The notes beneath the pieces are model-generated. The model saw only the letters and a program-made list of their open reading frames with translations, ran no database searches and had not been told where the DNA came from. A program made the translations under genes and the position numbers. Positions 47,200 to 58,822 of a stretch of DNA of 64,000 bases are shown here, in pieces; positions within the stretch are counted from its first letter, which is position 1; each line of letters starts with the position of its first letter. The DNA is from Symsagittifera roscoffensis (lineage: Eukaryota > Xenacoelomorpha > Acoela > Convolutidae), in the NCBI RefSeq assembly GCF_963678635.1, contig NC_087064.1, positions 63,667,548-63,731,547 on the forward strand. Reading direction: 5' to 3'.

Positions 47200-48260
47200 T
47201 AAAAAACTGCCATCACTCTATCAATTCAGGGTCTCATGCAAAAAAATAGAAAAAATTTCGAGAAGATTTGAGAACAGATGAAGCTCTCCGGAGTTTTGGT
47301 AGTACTATTTGTACTACTATAGCATCTAATAAAATCAAAACAAAAAGACGTGTAAGGTAAAATTTTCAAAATAACTTTGACAATTAAATGATCAAACGCT
47401 ACTGAATCGACTATAGGAAGCCGGAATAATTCATCAAAAACTATTTTTGATTACATATGAAATTTTTCATTTTCCATCAAAAAAAGTGAGATAAAAATAA
47501 AAAAAAATCTATTTTTTCAAAAAATCTTAAATAAAATTGGTGCCAAAATATTTTATCCGAGGAACACACTCTAAGAACTTGTTTAGAAAAGTTCTGATGA
47601 CCAAAGTTGAAAAACTACGTATACGTTTTTCTACAAAAAGGCAAAAATCCCATTTTTGGCTCCCAACCAAAGCTGGAGAAATCGGGGAAAATGGTCTTAA
47701 AATAGAAACCATCGAAAATTGGCAATCACAAACCGCCATTATTCTATCCTTTTAGGGCCTCATGCAAAAAACAAGAAAAACTGCAGCAGAAATATTTGAG
47801 AACAGACCAGTTACTCCTGAATTTTGGAATTATTATTTGTACTACTGTAGTACTAAGTTTACTGAAATCTAAAAGCCGTTAAAACTACAATTTTTGTTCA
47901 ATTTTGACAATTTAAGGATCGAAACCAACTATATTGACTACGGCATGCTCAAATAATCCATCAGAAAGCTTTTTTTCTTGTTTTAGAAAAATTTTGTTTT
48001 TTTGAGGAAAAATGTTGAGTCAGAAAAGGGAAAAATGAAAATTTTTAAAAAAGTCAAAAACAATTGTTCCCTTCAAATTAATTCATTAGGCCACACTCTA
48101 GGAACCTGTTCAAAACGGTTTTCATGTCTAAAGCCGTAAAGTTTACCCATTTTGAGAAAAGTCATTAACAAACTGCCATTATTTTGTCAATTCAGACCCG
48201 CATGCAAAAAATTAGGAAAATCTGTAGGAAAGTTTAGCAGAACGTGAAAGTTTTCAGCAA
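47200..48260 (+). repeat. Three diverged monomers of about 450-520 bp
   Basis: The landmark AAACTGCCATCACTCTATCAATTCAGGG-like word followed by CATGCAAAAAA recurs at about 47205, 47728 and 48172. Between them lie CACACTCTA(A/G)GAAC and a GTAGTAC/GTACTAC palindrome. The monomers differ strongly from each other but are kept from unit to unit, so they predate the unit amplification. Equivalents: 52.04-53.1, 56.75-57.8 and 60.77-61.83 kb. Confidence 0.75.
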
Positions 48261-48296
48261 AATGGTATAGGTATAATTTTAATAGTACTTCTGCAC

Positions 48297-48348
48297 GGGA
48301 GGGGCCCCTACCCCTCCCTAATTGCTTTTTGCGCGACACGCGACCATC
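48297..48348 (+). other. GC-rich hairpin and element-end-like tail
   Basis: GGGAGGGG (48297-48304) pairs with CCCCTCCC (48311-48318), then about 20 bases later GCGCGACACGCGACCATC, abutting AAGTGCG. Equivalents start at 53130, 57840 and 61857. The form (short hairpin, about 30 bases, then an abrupt junction) resembles a rolling-circle element 3' end. Confidence 0.5.
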
Positions 48349-48650
48349 AAGTGCGTCTTTTTGGATTTATTCTTCTGATGCTTGCAACGTCCCTGAAAAA
48401 TAATACCCGGAATCAAAAAATGTCGGAATCCTTCGAGCCTAAAAACATTTCTACTGATTCGAAAAACGTCGCTTTCTGACCAACTGATGTAAGACTTGCC
48501 ACGAGCCTAAAAACAGTTCTACCTTGTCGGAAAACATTGTTTTCTGACCAACTCTTCCAAAACTTAACACGACCCTGAAAAACTTCTACTGAGATAAAAT
48601 TCGTTTCTTTTTGACTGACCGTTCAACAGCCTCTAATTACATCATTTGTA
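48349..48650 (+). repeat. Minisatellite-like block, about 70-bp monomers
   Basis: Monomers share CGAGCCTAAAAAC, TTCTAC, TCG(A/G)AAAAC(G/A) and TTTCTGACCAACT in order; about three after a longer first one. Equivalents start at 54755, 57892 and 61908. Related sequence ends the 736-bp repeats at 29220-29317 and 30055-30155. Confidence 0.7.
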
Positions 48651-48789
48651 ACCGATGAATGTAAATATTTGCATAAAATAAAACAACATAGTAAATAGGC
48701 CGTTGAGGTCACTGTTACGATCAGTAGGTAATCTGGAACAAACACAGTAGCCAAGTGAATTGCTAAAATTGGCTTCTTTCCTTCAAACC

Positions 48790-49760
48790 AGCATAAACTT
48801 GATTTTTAACGTTGAAATTGTGTGCTGATCAAAACTCCGCATCGAATTTCGACTTGAATGTTTTTTAGGTCTTACCTTCGGTTCGTGAATTAAATCTGGT
48901 GTAATCTGTTTTGGATTGTAGAATTGTCATTTCTAGACTAACCTAAGTACGTTTCGCACGAAGACCGCTAAAGAGTAGAGAGTGACCTTCCGCCGACTGA
49001 GACTGAACTTTGAACAGCAAATAAATGGCGTCCGACCCCCCGTATGCCCAGCGACGTAACTCCCCTTAGCCTCCTGGCCCTGCCAGGTGATACTCGTAGA
49101 TGTGGAGTGGCAGCGTTTCGGCCAAAACGTGAAGATCGGATTCGAGCATCCCGCGTTAGACGATACACTGACCGGGGTTGAATAGCGGGTAGAAAGGCGA
49201 CTGATAACAGCCAATTTGCATCCGTTGTTGTTCCGCGAGCAACTCCTGAAGCCTCGTAGACCGATCAGTAGTCCCGGTAAGAAGGTGGTGGATGTAATCT
49301 AGCAGCAATTGGACCCGGGGTGAGCGCATTCTAAGGCCACTGGCTCGTATCGCAGGTGTATATTTCGGCACAGGTCTCCGTGATAACAGGGTTACTTCCT
49401 ATCGCCAACCCCAACCTTTGGCAAATGCGGACTCGCGTCTCCGGCGACAAGTGAATCAATAGTCCGTCGCTATCAATAGTCTTGCGTTTTTCGATACAGC
49501 CCTCGCAATCAATGCAAAAGGCCCGACATTGTTGGCGCTGGTACTCTAGGTGCTACCTGGTTCGGAATTCCTGCTCCTGTTTTCCTCATACAATTCACTC
49601 TCCTTCATGCAGCATAGATTTGATTTTTACTGTTGAAATCGCGTGCTAATCAGTACTCCGCATCGAAATTCGACTTGAATGTTTTTTTATGTCTTATCTT
49701 CGCTTCGTGAATTAATTCTAGTGTAATCTGTTTTGGATTTTAGAACTGTCATCGGCAGAT
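48790..49760. repeat. GC-rich module between two diverged 150-bp direct repeats
   Basis: Direct repeats at about 48790-48940 and 49610-49760 share TTGAAAT-G-GTGCT-ATCA, CTCCGCATCGAA-TTCGACTTGAATG and GTAATCTGTTTTGGAT. They flank about 670 bp of much higher G+C. On the minus strand the module has a coding-like look in two frames: QCRAFCIDCEGC...SPETRVRICQRLGL, then SPRVQLLLDYIHHLL...RLQELLAEQQRMQ, both closed by stops. Also present at about 62355-63320; absent from units 2 and 3. A relic gene fragment or LTR-like element is possible; I do not recognise it. Confidence 0.6.
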
Positions 49761-49867
49761 ATTTCAAAGTTACAGGTTTTACAAAACTTTTGGCCCTCTT
49801 TTGCTGCATCTGTTGCAGATTTTAGCCTTGTTTTATGAGACATGGCTTAACACTTACTTTGGAAAAA

Positions 49868-50095
49868 TCCGTAACTCGCTGACAAGAGCGGTCACTAGAT
49901 TTTTTACCAAAAACTCTTTAGATATCCTGTAACTCAAAATCTGTAACTCGCTGACTAGAGTGGTCACTAGAGTTTAAGCCACAAAATATTATTACTGCAA
50001 GAAAATCCTTTTAAGTTTTTATTACAAAATCCTTAACTCACTTACAAGAGTGGTCACTAGAGTTTGTTCAACAAACTGTTATTACAGATTTGAGT
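49868..50095 (+). repeat. Tandem repeat of about 80 bp, three monomers
   Basis: GTAACTCGCTGACAAGAGCGGTCACTAGA-like words recur at about 49871, 49950 and 50033. Equivalents at about 58593-58800 and 63434-63640; deleted in unit 2. Confidence 0.75.
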
Positions 50096-53000
50096 CTTTG
50101 AGTCTTTATTGTGAAATTAGGTATTTGTGGAAACGGTTTTTTTCTAAACCAAAATGAATTAGGGACGTTTCAAGTTGAAAAAAGGAAGGTGCAAAATTAG
50201 ATAAGTGTATCTCTATATCGAAATAAATAAATGACTGTATGAAAACAAAAACTTTATAAAATAAAATACATGACTATATCGAAATAAAAAAAAACTTTCG
50301 TTCATAGTGGGACTTGAACCTCTGTCCGGAGTAACCCAGCCATTTACTTTAAGTGTTAAGCTAAAGCACCACATGAATTAACAAACAGCAATGAATATTA
50401 TAGTAAGCAAATTTTAGAAAACCTTTAAAAGCCTGTATACGTTCTTAAACTTAGTTGGCTGAGAGCGCGAGTGACACACATTCCCGTCCTTCCACCTTAA
50501 GTGCAAATAATAAATTGGCTTTACAGTTTTATAAGGAGGGGGGGGATAATTTACTGTTTTTAATGTATCTAAATAAAAACCTAATTAATGGACAGCATCA
50601 AAATGTAGTTTAAAACGGCTTCAAAGAAAACAAATGTTATAACAAAAAACAACTGAATGGTTTTATAACAACGAATTCTGGCGCAGCGGTTGAATGTCGC
50701 ATTCGCAACCAAGGAGAGGTAGATCAAATCCACTAGACTCCGAAAATTTTTGGGCCATTCTTTTTTACTTTCTTACTAGTTCCGAAAAAAATACGGCGCT
50801 CGACTGTATTTGAAAAAAGTTGTGAGAAAATGAGCTGTATAGACACGTAACAGTAACCCAATGAAAGAAACGACACGTAACATTGAGAATCGAATTTTAA
50901 ATTCTTAAGTTTTTTAAGTTTTTGAAAATTTTAAATTTTTGAAGGGATTCCTGGCCACATAAAACTTACTAGAAATGCAATAAAGCAACTATCCAAACAT
51001 GGAAACAATTGTTTTCTAGGTTGAAAAACGGAACATTTGGCGGGCATATTATCTTTGATCTAGACGAAAAGGCAAAGATTGTGAAGAATATGCTTGACAG
51101 AGGTAACCAATTTTTTGAACAATACAATCGTAACTTTTCGATTGTTAAGGTAACGTGTCTTTACTTATGCAGCATTGTTACGAGTCTTTATTTTCAGAAG
51201 TCGAAAACACAAGCTGACATATTTGCTATTCGATTTAACTTTGTAAAAAAAAATACTTCTCGTCGAGTTTCGAACTGCGGCTACTGCCGTAAGAGTAGAG
51301 CACTACTGCACTGTGCCATTTGTTCTTGCTTTTACTGGTCATAAACTTCGTTTTGTGAACACATGTGATCCTCATTTACACGTGATGCAGAAACAAGGTA
51401 AGGCTCCTAAAAGAGATTTAAAAATTTGTCTAAAAATGATACCTGCTCGGGATCGAACCGGCAGATTCTGTTTTGGCGCAGATGATGTATACGATCAGCT
51501 ATTTACCCTGCTACAGTAAGACAAATCGGCATATAAAAAACGCGCCGTTTTATGTCGAAGAAGACAGCTTGCGCTATCAATCTTTTGTAATGGAAAATAT
51601 AAGCGCTGTGTTAAGTTCATGAAAATGAAGTTATCATGAAAATGACTAGATGCAAACTGAATTTGCTTAGTATATAACAGAAAAGTGGGGAATGCGCATA
51701 AATTGAGTAGTAAGACATATGCTCTAAGGCACTGAATATTTAATTAGGAATTGAAACTAAAACATTGTTTTTCGACAGAATTGATTTTTTCCAAAACACA
51801 TCATAAACTGTGTCTTTATTTTTTACTGAAGTTTGAAACCTGCACCAACAAAAATTCAAAACAACAAACTGTCCCTGTCTGCTTACAATGGAATTCTTGG
51901 TTTTCAATAGTAAAAATAAGTTTGGAAATTATTGGAACAGCGGTTATATGATTTGAAACATGGTCGAATTGATAAAAGTCGACAAAACACATTTTTGACG
52001 ACTTCGAGAAATCCATGAAAAAGAAACCTTTAGAAAATAGTAAAAAACTGCCATCACTCTATCAATTCAGGGTCTCATGCAAAAAAATAGAAAAAATTTC
52101 GAGAAGATTTGAGAACAGATGAAGCTCTCCGGAGTTTTGGTAGTACTATTTGTACTACTATAGCATCTAATAAAATCAAAACAAAAAGACGTGTAAGGTA
52201 AAATTTTCAAATAACTTTGACAATTAAATGATCACACGCTACTGAATCGACTATAGGAAGCCGGAATAATTCATCAAAAACTATTTTTGATTTTTTATGA
52301 AATTTTTCGTTTTCCATCAAAAAAAGTGAGATAAAAATAAAAAAAAAATCTATTTTTTCAAAAAATCTTAAATAAAATTTGTGCCAAAATATTTTATCCG
52401 AGGAACACACTCTAAGAACTTGTTTAGAAAAGTTCTGATTACCAAAGTTGAAAAACTACGTATACGTTTTTCTAGAAAAAGGCAAAAAACCCATTTTTGG
52501 CTCCCAACCAAAGCTGGAGAAATCGGGGAAAATGGTCTTAAAATAGAAACCATCGAAAATTGGCAATCACAAACCGCCATTATTCTATCCTTTTAGGGCC
52601 TCATGCAAAAAACAAGAAAAACTGCAGCAGAATTATTTGAGAACAGACCAGTTACTCCTGAATTTTGGAATTATTATTTGTACTACTGTAGTGACTGAAA
52701 TCTAAAAGCCGTTAAAACTACAATTTTTGTTCAATTTTGACAATTTAAGGATCGAAACCAACTATATTGACTACGGCAAGCTCAAATAATCCATCAGAAA
52801 GCTTTTTTTCTCATTTTTGAAAAATTTTATTTTTTTGAGGAAAAATGTTGAGTCAGAAAAGGGAAAAATGAAAATTTTTAAAAAAGTCAAAAACAATTGT
52901 TCCCTTCAAATTAATTCATTAGGCCACACTCTAGGAACCTGTTCAAAACGGTTTTCATGTCTAAAGCCGTAAAGTTTACCCATTTTGAGAAAAGTCATTA

Positions 53001-55075
53001 ACAAACTGCCATTATTTTGTCAATTCAGACCCGCATGCAAAAAATTAGGAAAATCTGTAGGAAAGTTTAGCAGAACGTGAAAGTTTTCAGCAAAATGGTA
53101 TAGGTATAATTTTAATAGTACTTCTGCACGGGAGGGGCCCCTACCCCTCCCTAATTGCTTTTTGCGCGACACGCGACCATCTAGGGGGCAGGGTTGTGTG
53201 GTCTATTCTCGACTTTAGTTACTTGCATTGCGTGGGGAAGAAAACGAACAGCGCTCAACGCACTCGCAGAAAGAGCACCCTGCGGGTGCTCTTTTTGCTC
53301 GAGAACTGTAAGTCGATTTAAATCTTACATATTTCGTCCGAAATTTAACTTTTTTTCTAGTTGTTCTCAGTTAAACTCCCATGATACCTCAAATTGTATT
53401 CCTGGAAGGGCATTTTTATAATTCACTCTGTGGCTCGATCAATTAACTACCAAATACGTTTTGATTTACGAAATGGACTGTTTCAACGAAAACAAGTTTT
53501 CGGAAACAGTCCAAATTTTAAATTATGATCCCAAATACAAACAAAGAGAAATCTAATGCGTTGGTTAAACTTACAGAGCCCAGCCCATGTCTTTGTGTTT
53601 ATTGACTGTTCAAACACATAACAACTATGTTAAAAACAATATTATTAAAATAAAAACAAAACAAATAATCGAGAAAGAAATTTAAGTTTATCAAAAAAAT
53701 ATGCAAAAAAAAATCACTTATTTCTTTTTTTAAGTATCACAAAAACCTCAGTTTGAAAAAGATGATACCTGAGAGGCCCGTTTTGACGCGTTACTACAGT
53801 TTAGGCACGTTTTGACTTCGCAACTCACAATGATCGATTAACTTTTACGTTTGTTTTACAAACACGCTTTTTTTACCACAATCAAAATTTCATTACTTCT
53901 AAACCTCTTGAACAAATTGATGAAAATTTTTGCATCAAAACTAACTTGTCAAGGGTTTTGAGGTATATAAAAATTGTCTCCAGTTAAATAATGATTTTTT
54001 TTTTCAGATTTGGCGATCAAAAAGTGCCTTCTATGATGGACCAGCAAAAAATTTGTTTTTAGGTCATAAGTTTGGCTCACTAGGGTATACAAACTGGCAA
54101 AATGTTTATAATAAAAAAGTTTAGAAGAACAGTGATTTTTTGAAAAAAAAAGAAAAAAACGTAAAAAAATCAGTTTTTGGCGGGAAAATTCTCAAAAAAT
54201 CAAAAATCAAGTTTTCTCTCTCTTTACTCCAATGAATTAATTCGGCCACGACAATCATTTTTTGTGATCAGTAAAAATGTCGAAAAACGACCGGAACATT
54301 GACTTTTTTGAAATTTGACAAAAAACTTCAAAAAAACCGCAAAAAAACATCAAAAATCTCGAAAAAATTGCTGAAAAAATTTTGGCAAACAATACACCAT
54401 TCGATTCCCTTAACTGTGCTTGTGTCCAAAAAAAACATCACTTTTTCGCATTTTCTCAACCAAAATTGATTTATTGGGGCATTTTTGAAAAAAATCGTGA
54501 TTTTGACCAAAAAAAACGCCCCTTTTTTCCCCAAAAAGTGCAACTCATAACATTATTTCGGAAAAACGCTTCCCAAGTTATATCTTAGAATTTTGTCCTC
54601 TACCTACATGCAAAGTTTGAAGAAATTCTATACTGCCGTTTTCGAGAACTTGAATAATTTTTTTTTTTCCTATTTAGGTATTTTTTCTAGTTGACCGGCA
54701 AGGAAACCCTACCCTTGCCTAAAGGATTCACAAAGCCGGACCGCGACGACCACCAAGTGCGTCTTTTTGGATTTATTCTTCTGATGCTTGCAACGTCCCT
54801 GAAAAATAATACCCGGAATCAAAAAATGTCATTTTCTGATTTTTTTTGCAAAGTTTCCTTCGAGCCTAAAAACATTTCTACTGATTCGAAAAACGTCGCT
54901 TTCTGACCAACTGATGTAAGACTTGCCACGAGCCTAAAAACAGTTCTACCTTGTCGGAAAACATTGTTTTCTGACCAACTCTTCCAAAACTTAACACGAC
55001 CCTGAAAAACTTCTACTGAGATAAAATTCGTTTCTTTTTGACTGACCGTTCAACAGCCTCTAATTACATCATTAA
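50096..55075. repeat. Tandem array unit 2 (carries a 1.57-kb insertion, lacks its distal 1.7 kb)
   Basis: Starts at TCTTTATTGTGAAATTAGG (50104). Same order as unit 1 with a single 337-bp subrepeat. The recurring frame (51009) is broken by an A9 instead of A8 run. A unique block, 53182-54754, interrupts it between the GC hairpin tail and AAGTGCG. The unit stops at TAATTACATCATTA (55075) and passes directly into the middle of the 337-bp subrepeat of unit 3, so everything equivalent to about 48650-50365 is missing. Confidence 0.85.
53182..54754. mobile_element. 1.57-kb insertion in array unit 2, possible non-autonomous rolling-circle element
   Basis: Found only in unit 2. It begins TAGGGGGCAGGG exactly after ...GCGACCATC and ends ...CGACGACCACC exactly before AAGTGCG, so nothing of the host unit is lost. 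It has a perfect 11-bp hairpin near its left end (AAAGAGCACCC at 53270-53280 with 53284-53294). At its right end GGCAAGG pairs with CCTTGCC, followed by about 35 bases to the border, the same plan as the host unit's own hairpin end. AT-rich inside, no ORF with domain content. Confidence 0.55.
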
Positions 55076-58000
55076 TCATGAATTAACAAACAGCAATGAA
55101 TATTATAGTAAGCAAATTTTAGAAAACCTTTAAAAGCCTGTATACGTTCTTAAACTTAGTTGGCTGAGAGCGCGAGTGACACACATTCCCGTCCTTCCAC
55201 CTTAAGTGCAAATAATAAATTGGCTATACAGTTTTATAAGGAGGGGGGGGGGGGGGATAATTTACTGTTTTTAATGTATCTAAATAAAAACCTAATTAAT
55301 GGACAGCATCAAAATGTAGATTAAAACGGCTTCAAAGAAAACAAATGTTATAACAAAAAACAACTGAATGGTTTTATAACAACGAATTCTGGCGCAGCGG
55401 TTGAATGTCGCATTCGCAACCAAGGAGAGGTAGATCAAATCCACTAGACTCCGAAAATTTTAGGGCCATTCTTTTTTACTTTCTTACTTCAGTTCCGAAA
55501 AAAATACGGCGCTCGACTGTATTTGAAAAAAGTTGTGAGAAAATGAGCTGTATAGACACGTAACAGTAACCCAATGAAAGAAACGACACGTAACATTGAG
55601 AATCGAATTTTAAATTCTTAAGTTTTTAAAGTTTTTGAAAATTTTAAATTTTTGAAGGGATTCCTGGCCACATAAAACTTACTAGAAATGCAATAAAGCA
55701 ACTATCCAAACATGGAAACAATTGTTTTCTAGGTTGAAAAACGGAACATTTGGCGGGCATATTATCTTTGATCTAGACGAAAAGGCAAAGATTGTGAAGA
55801 ATATGCTTGACAGAGGTAACCAATTTTTTGAACAATACAATCGTAACTTTTCGATTGTTAAGGTAACGTGTCTTTACTTATGCAGCATTGTTACGAGTCT
55901 TTATTTTCAGAAGTCGAAAACACAAGCTGACATATTTGCTATTCGATTTAACTTTGTAAAAAAAAATACTTCTCGTCGAGTTTCGAACTGCGGCTACTGC
56001 CGTAAGAGTAGAGCACTACTGCACTGTGCCATTTGTTCTTGCTTTTACTGGTCATAAACTTCGTTTTGTGAACACATGTGATCCTCATTTACACGTGATG
56101 CAGAAACAAGGTAAGGCTCCTAAAAGAGATTTAAAAATTTGTCTAAAAATGATACCTGCTCGGGATCGAACCGGCAGATTCTGTTTTGGCGCAGATGATG
56201 TATACGATCAGCTATTTACCCTGCTACAGTAAGACAAATCGGCATATAAAAAACGCGCCGTTTTATGTCGAAGAAGACAGCTTGCGCTATCAATCTTTTG
56301 TAATGGAAAATATAAGCGCTGTGTTAAGTTCATGAAAATGAAGTTATCATGAAAATGACTAGATGCAAACTGAATTTGCTTAGTATATAACAGAAAAGTG
56401 GGGAATGCGCATAAATTGAGTAGTAAGACATATGCTCTAAGGCACTGAATATTTAATTAGGAATTGAAACTAAAACATTGTTTTTCGACAGAATTGATTT
56501 TTTCCAAAACACATCATAAACTGTCTTTATTTTTTACTGAAGTTTGAAACCTGCACCAACAAAAATTCAAAACAACAAACTGTCCCTGTCTGCTTACAAT
56601 GGAATTCTTGGTTTTCAATAGTAAAAATAAGTTTGGAAATTATTGGAACAGCGGTTATATGATTTGAAACATGGTCGAATTGATAAAAGTCGACAAAACA
56701 CATTTTTGACGACTTCGAGAAATCCATGAAAAAGAAACCTTTAGAAAATAGTAAAAAACTGCCATCACTCTATCAATTCAGGGTCTCATGCAAAAAAATA
56801 GAAAAAATTTCGAGAAGATTTAAGAACAGATGAAGCTCTCCGGAGTTTTGGTAGTACTATTTGTACTACTATAGCATCTAATAAAATCAAAACAAAAAGA
56901 CGTGTAAGGTAAAATTTTCAAATAACTTTGACAATTAAATGATCAAACGCTACTGAATCGACTATAGGAAGCCGGAATAATTCATCAAAAACTATTTTTG
57001 ATTACTTATGAAATTTTTCGTTTTCCACCAAAAAAAGTGAGATAAAAATAAAAAAAAATCTATTTTTTCAAAAAATCTTAAATAAAATTGGTGCCAAAAT
57101 ATTTTATCCGAGGAACACACTCTAAGAACTTGTTTAGAAAAGTTCTGATGACCAAAGTTGAAAAACTACGTATGCGTTTTTCTAGAAAAAGGCAAAAAAC
57201 CCATTTTTGGCTCCCAACCAAAGCTGGAGAAATCGGGGAAAATGGTCTTAAAATAGAAACCATCGAAAATTGGCAATCACAAACCGCCATTATTCTATCC
57301 TTCTAGGGCCTCATGCAAAAAACAAGAAAAACTGCAGCAGAATTATTTGAGAACAGACCAGTTACTCCTGAATTTTGGAATTATTATTTGTACTACTGTA
57401 GTGACTGAAATCTAAAAGCCGTTAAAACTACAATTTTTGTTCAATTTTGACAATTTAAGGATCGAAACCAACTATATTGACTACGGCAAGCTCAAATAAT
57501 CCATCAGAAAGCTTTTTTTCTCATTTTTGAAAAATTTTATTTTTTTGAGGAAAAATGTTGAGTCAGAAAAGGGAAAAATGAAAATTTTTAAAAAAGTCAA
57601 AAACAATTGTTCCCTTCAAATTAATTCATTAGGCCACACTCTAGGAACCTGTTCAAAACGGTTTTCATGTCTAAAGCCGTAAAGTTTACCCATTTTGAGA
57701 AAAGTCATTAACAAACTGCCATTATTTTGTCAATTCAGACCCGCATGCAAAAAATTAGGAAAATCTGTAGGAAAGTTTAGCAGAACGTGAAAGTTTTCAG
57801 CAAAATGGTATAGGTATAATTTTAATAGTACTTCTGCACGGGAGGGGCCCCTACCCCTCCCTAATTGCTTTTTGCGCGACACGCGACCATCAAGTGCGTC
57901 TTTTTGGATTTATTCTTCTGATGCTTGCAACGTCCCTGAAAAATAATACCCGGAATCAAAAAATGTCGGAATCCTTCGAGCCTAAAAACATTTCTACTGA

Positions 58001-58822
58001 TTCGAAAAACGTCGCTTTCTGACCAACTGATGTAAGACTTGCCACGAGCCTAAAAACAGTTCTACCTTGTCGGAAAACATTGTTTTCTGACCAACTCTTC
58101 CAAAACTTAACACGACCCTGAAAAACTTCTACTGAGATAAAATTCGTTTCTTTTTGACTGACCGTTCAACAGCCTCTAATTACATCATTTGTAACCGATG
58201 AATGTAAATATTTGCATAAAATAAAACAACATAGTAAATAGGCCGTTGAGGTCACTGTTACGATCAGTAGGTAATCTGGAACAAACACAGTAGCCAAGTG
58301 AATTGCTAAAATTGGCTTCTTCTTTCCTTCAAACCAGCATAAACTTGATTTTTAACGTTGAAATTGTGTGCTGATCAAAACTCCGCATCGAATTTCGACT
58401 TGAATGTTTTTTATGTCTTATCTTCGCTTCGTGAATTAATTCTAGTGTAATCTGTTTTGGATTTTAGAACTGTCATCGGCAGATATTTCAAAGTTACAGG
58501 TTTTACAAAACTTTTGGCCCTCTTTTGCTGCATCTGTTGCAGATTTTAGCCTTGTTTTATGAGACATGGCTTAACACTTACTTTGGAAAAATCCGTAACT
58601 CGCTGACAAGAGCGGTCACTAGATTTTTTACCAAAAACTCTTTAGATATCCTGTAACTCAAAATCTGTAACTCGCTGACTAGAGCGGTCACTAGAGTTTA
58701 AGCCACAAAATATTATTACTGCAAGAAAATCCTTTTTAAGTTTTTATTACAAAATCCTTAACTCACTTACAAGAGTGGTCACTAGAGTTTGTTCAACAAA
58801 CTGTTATTACAGATTTGAGTCT
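55076..58822. repeat. Tandem array unit 3 (5' truncated, internal deletion)
   Basis: Begins inside the 337-bp subrepeat (ATGAATTAACAAACAGC). Landmarks: G-run at about 55243-55256, tRNA-like at 55389, recurring frame at 55722, hairpin at 57840, AAGTGCG at 57892. At 58335-58490 a single chimeric copy replaces the two 150-bp direct repeats and the GC-rich module, a deletion of about 820 bp. Confidence 0.85.

Larger units (their letters stand above)
44541..50095. repeat. Tandem array unit 1 (5.56 kb, carries a 337-bp triplication)
   Basis: First of four units plus a partial fifth. Landmarks: TCTTTATTGTGAAATTA at 44547; minus-strand tRNA-like heads at 44745, 45082 and 45418; + strand tRNA-like at 45836; a recurring 169-codon frame at 46169; three diverged monomers at 47.2-48.25 kb; the GC hairpin at 48297; AAGTGCG at 48349; and the GC-rich module at 48941-49609. 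It is longer than unit 4 because of two extra 337-bp subrepeats. No gene is supported inside. Confidence 0.9.
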
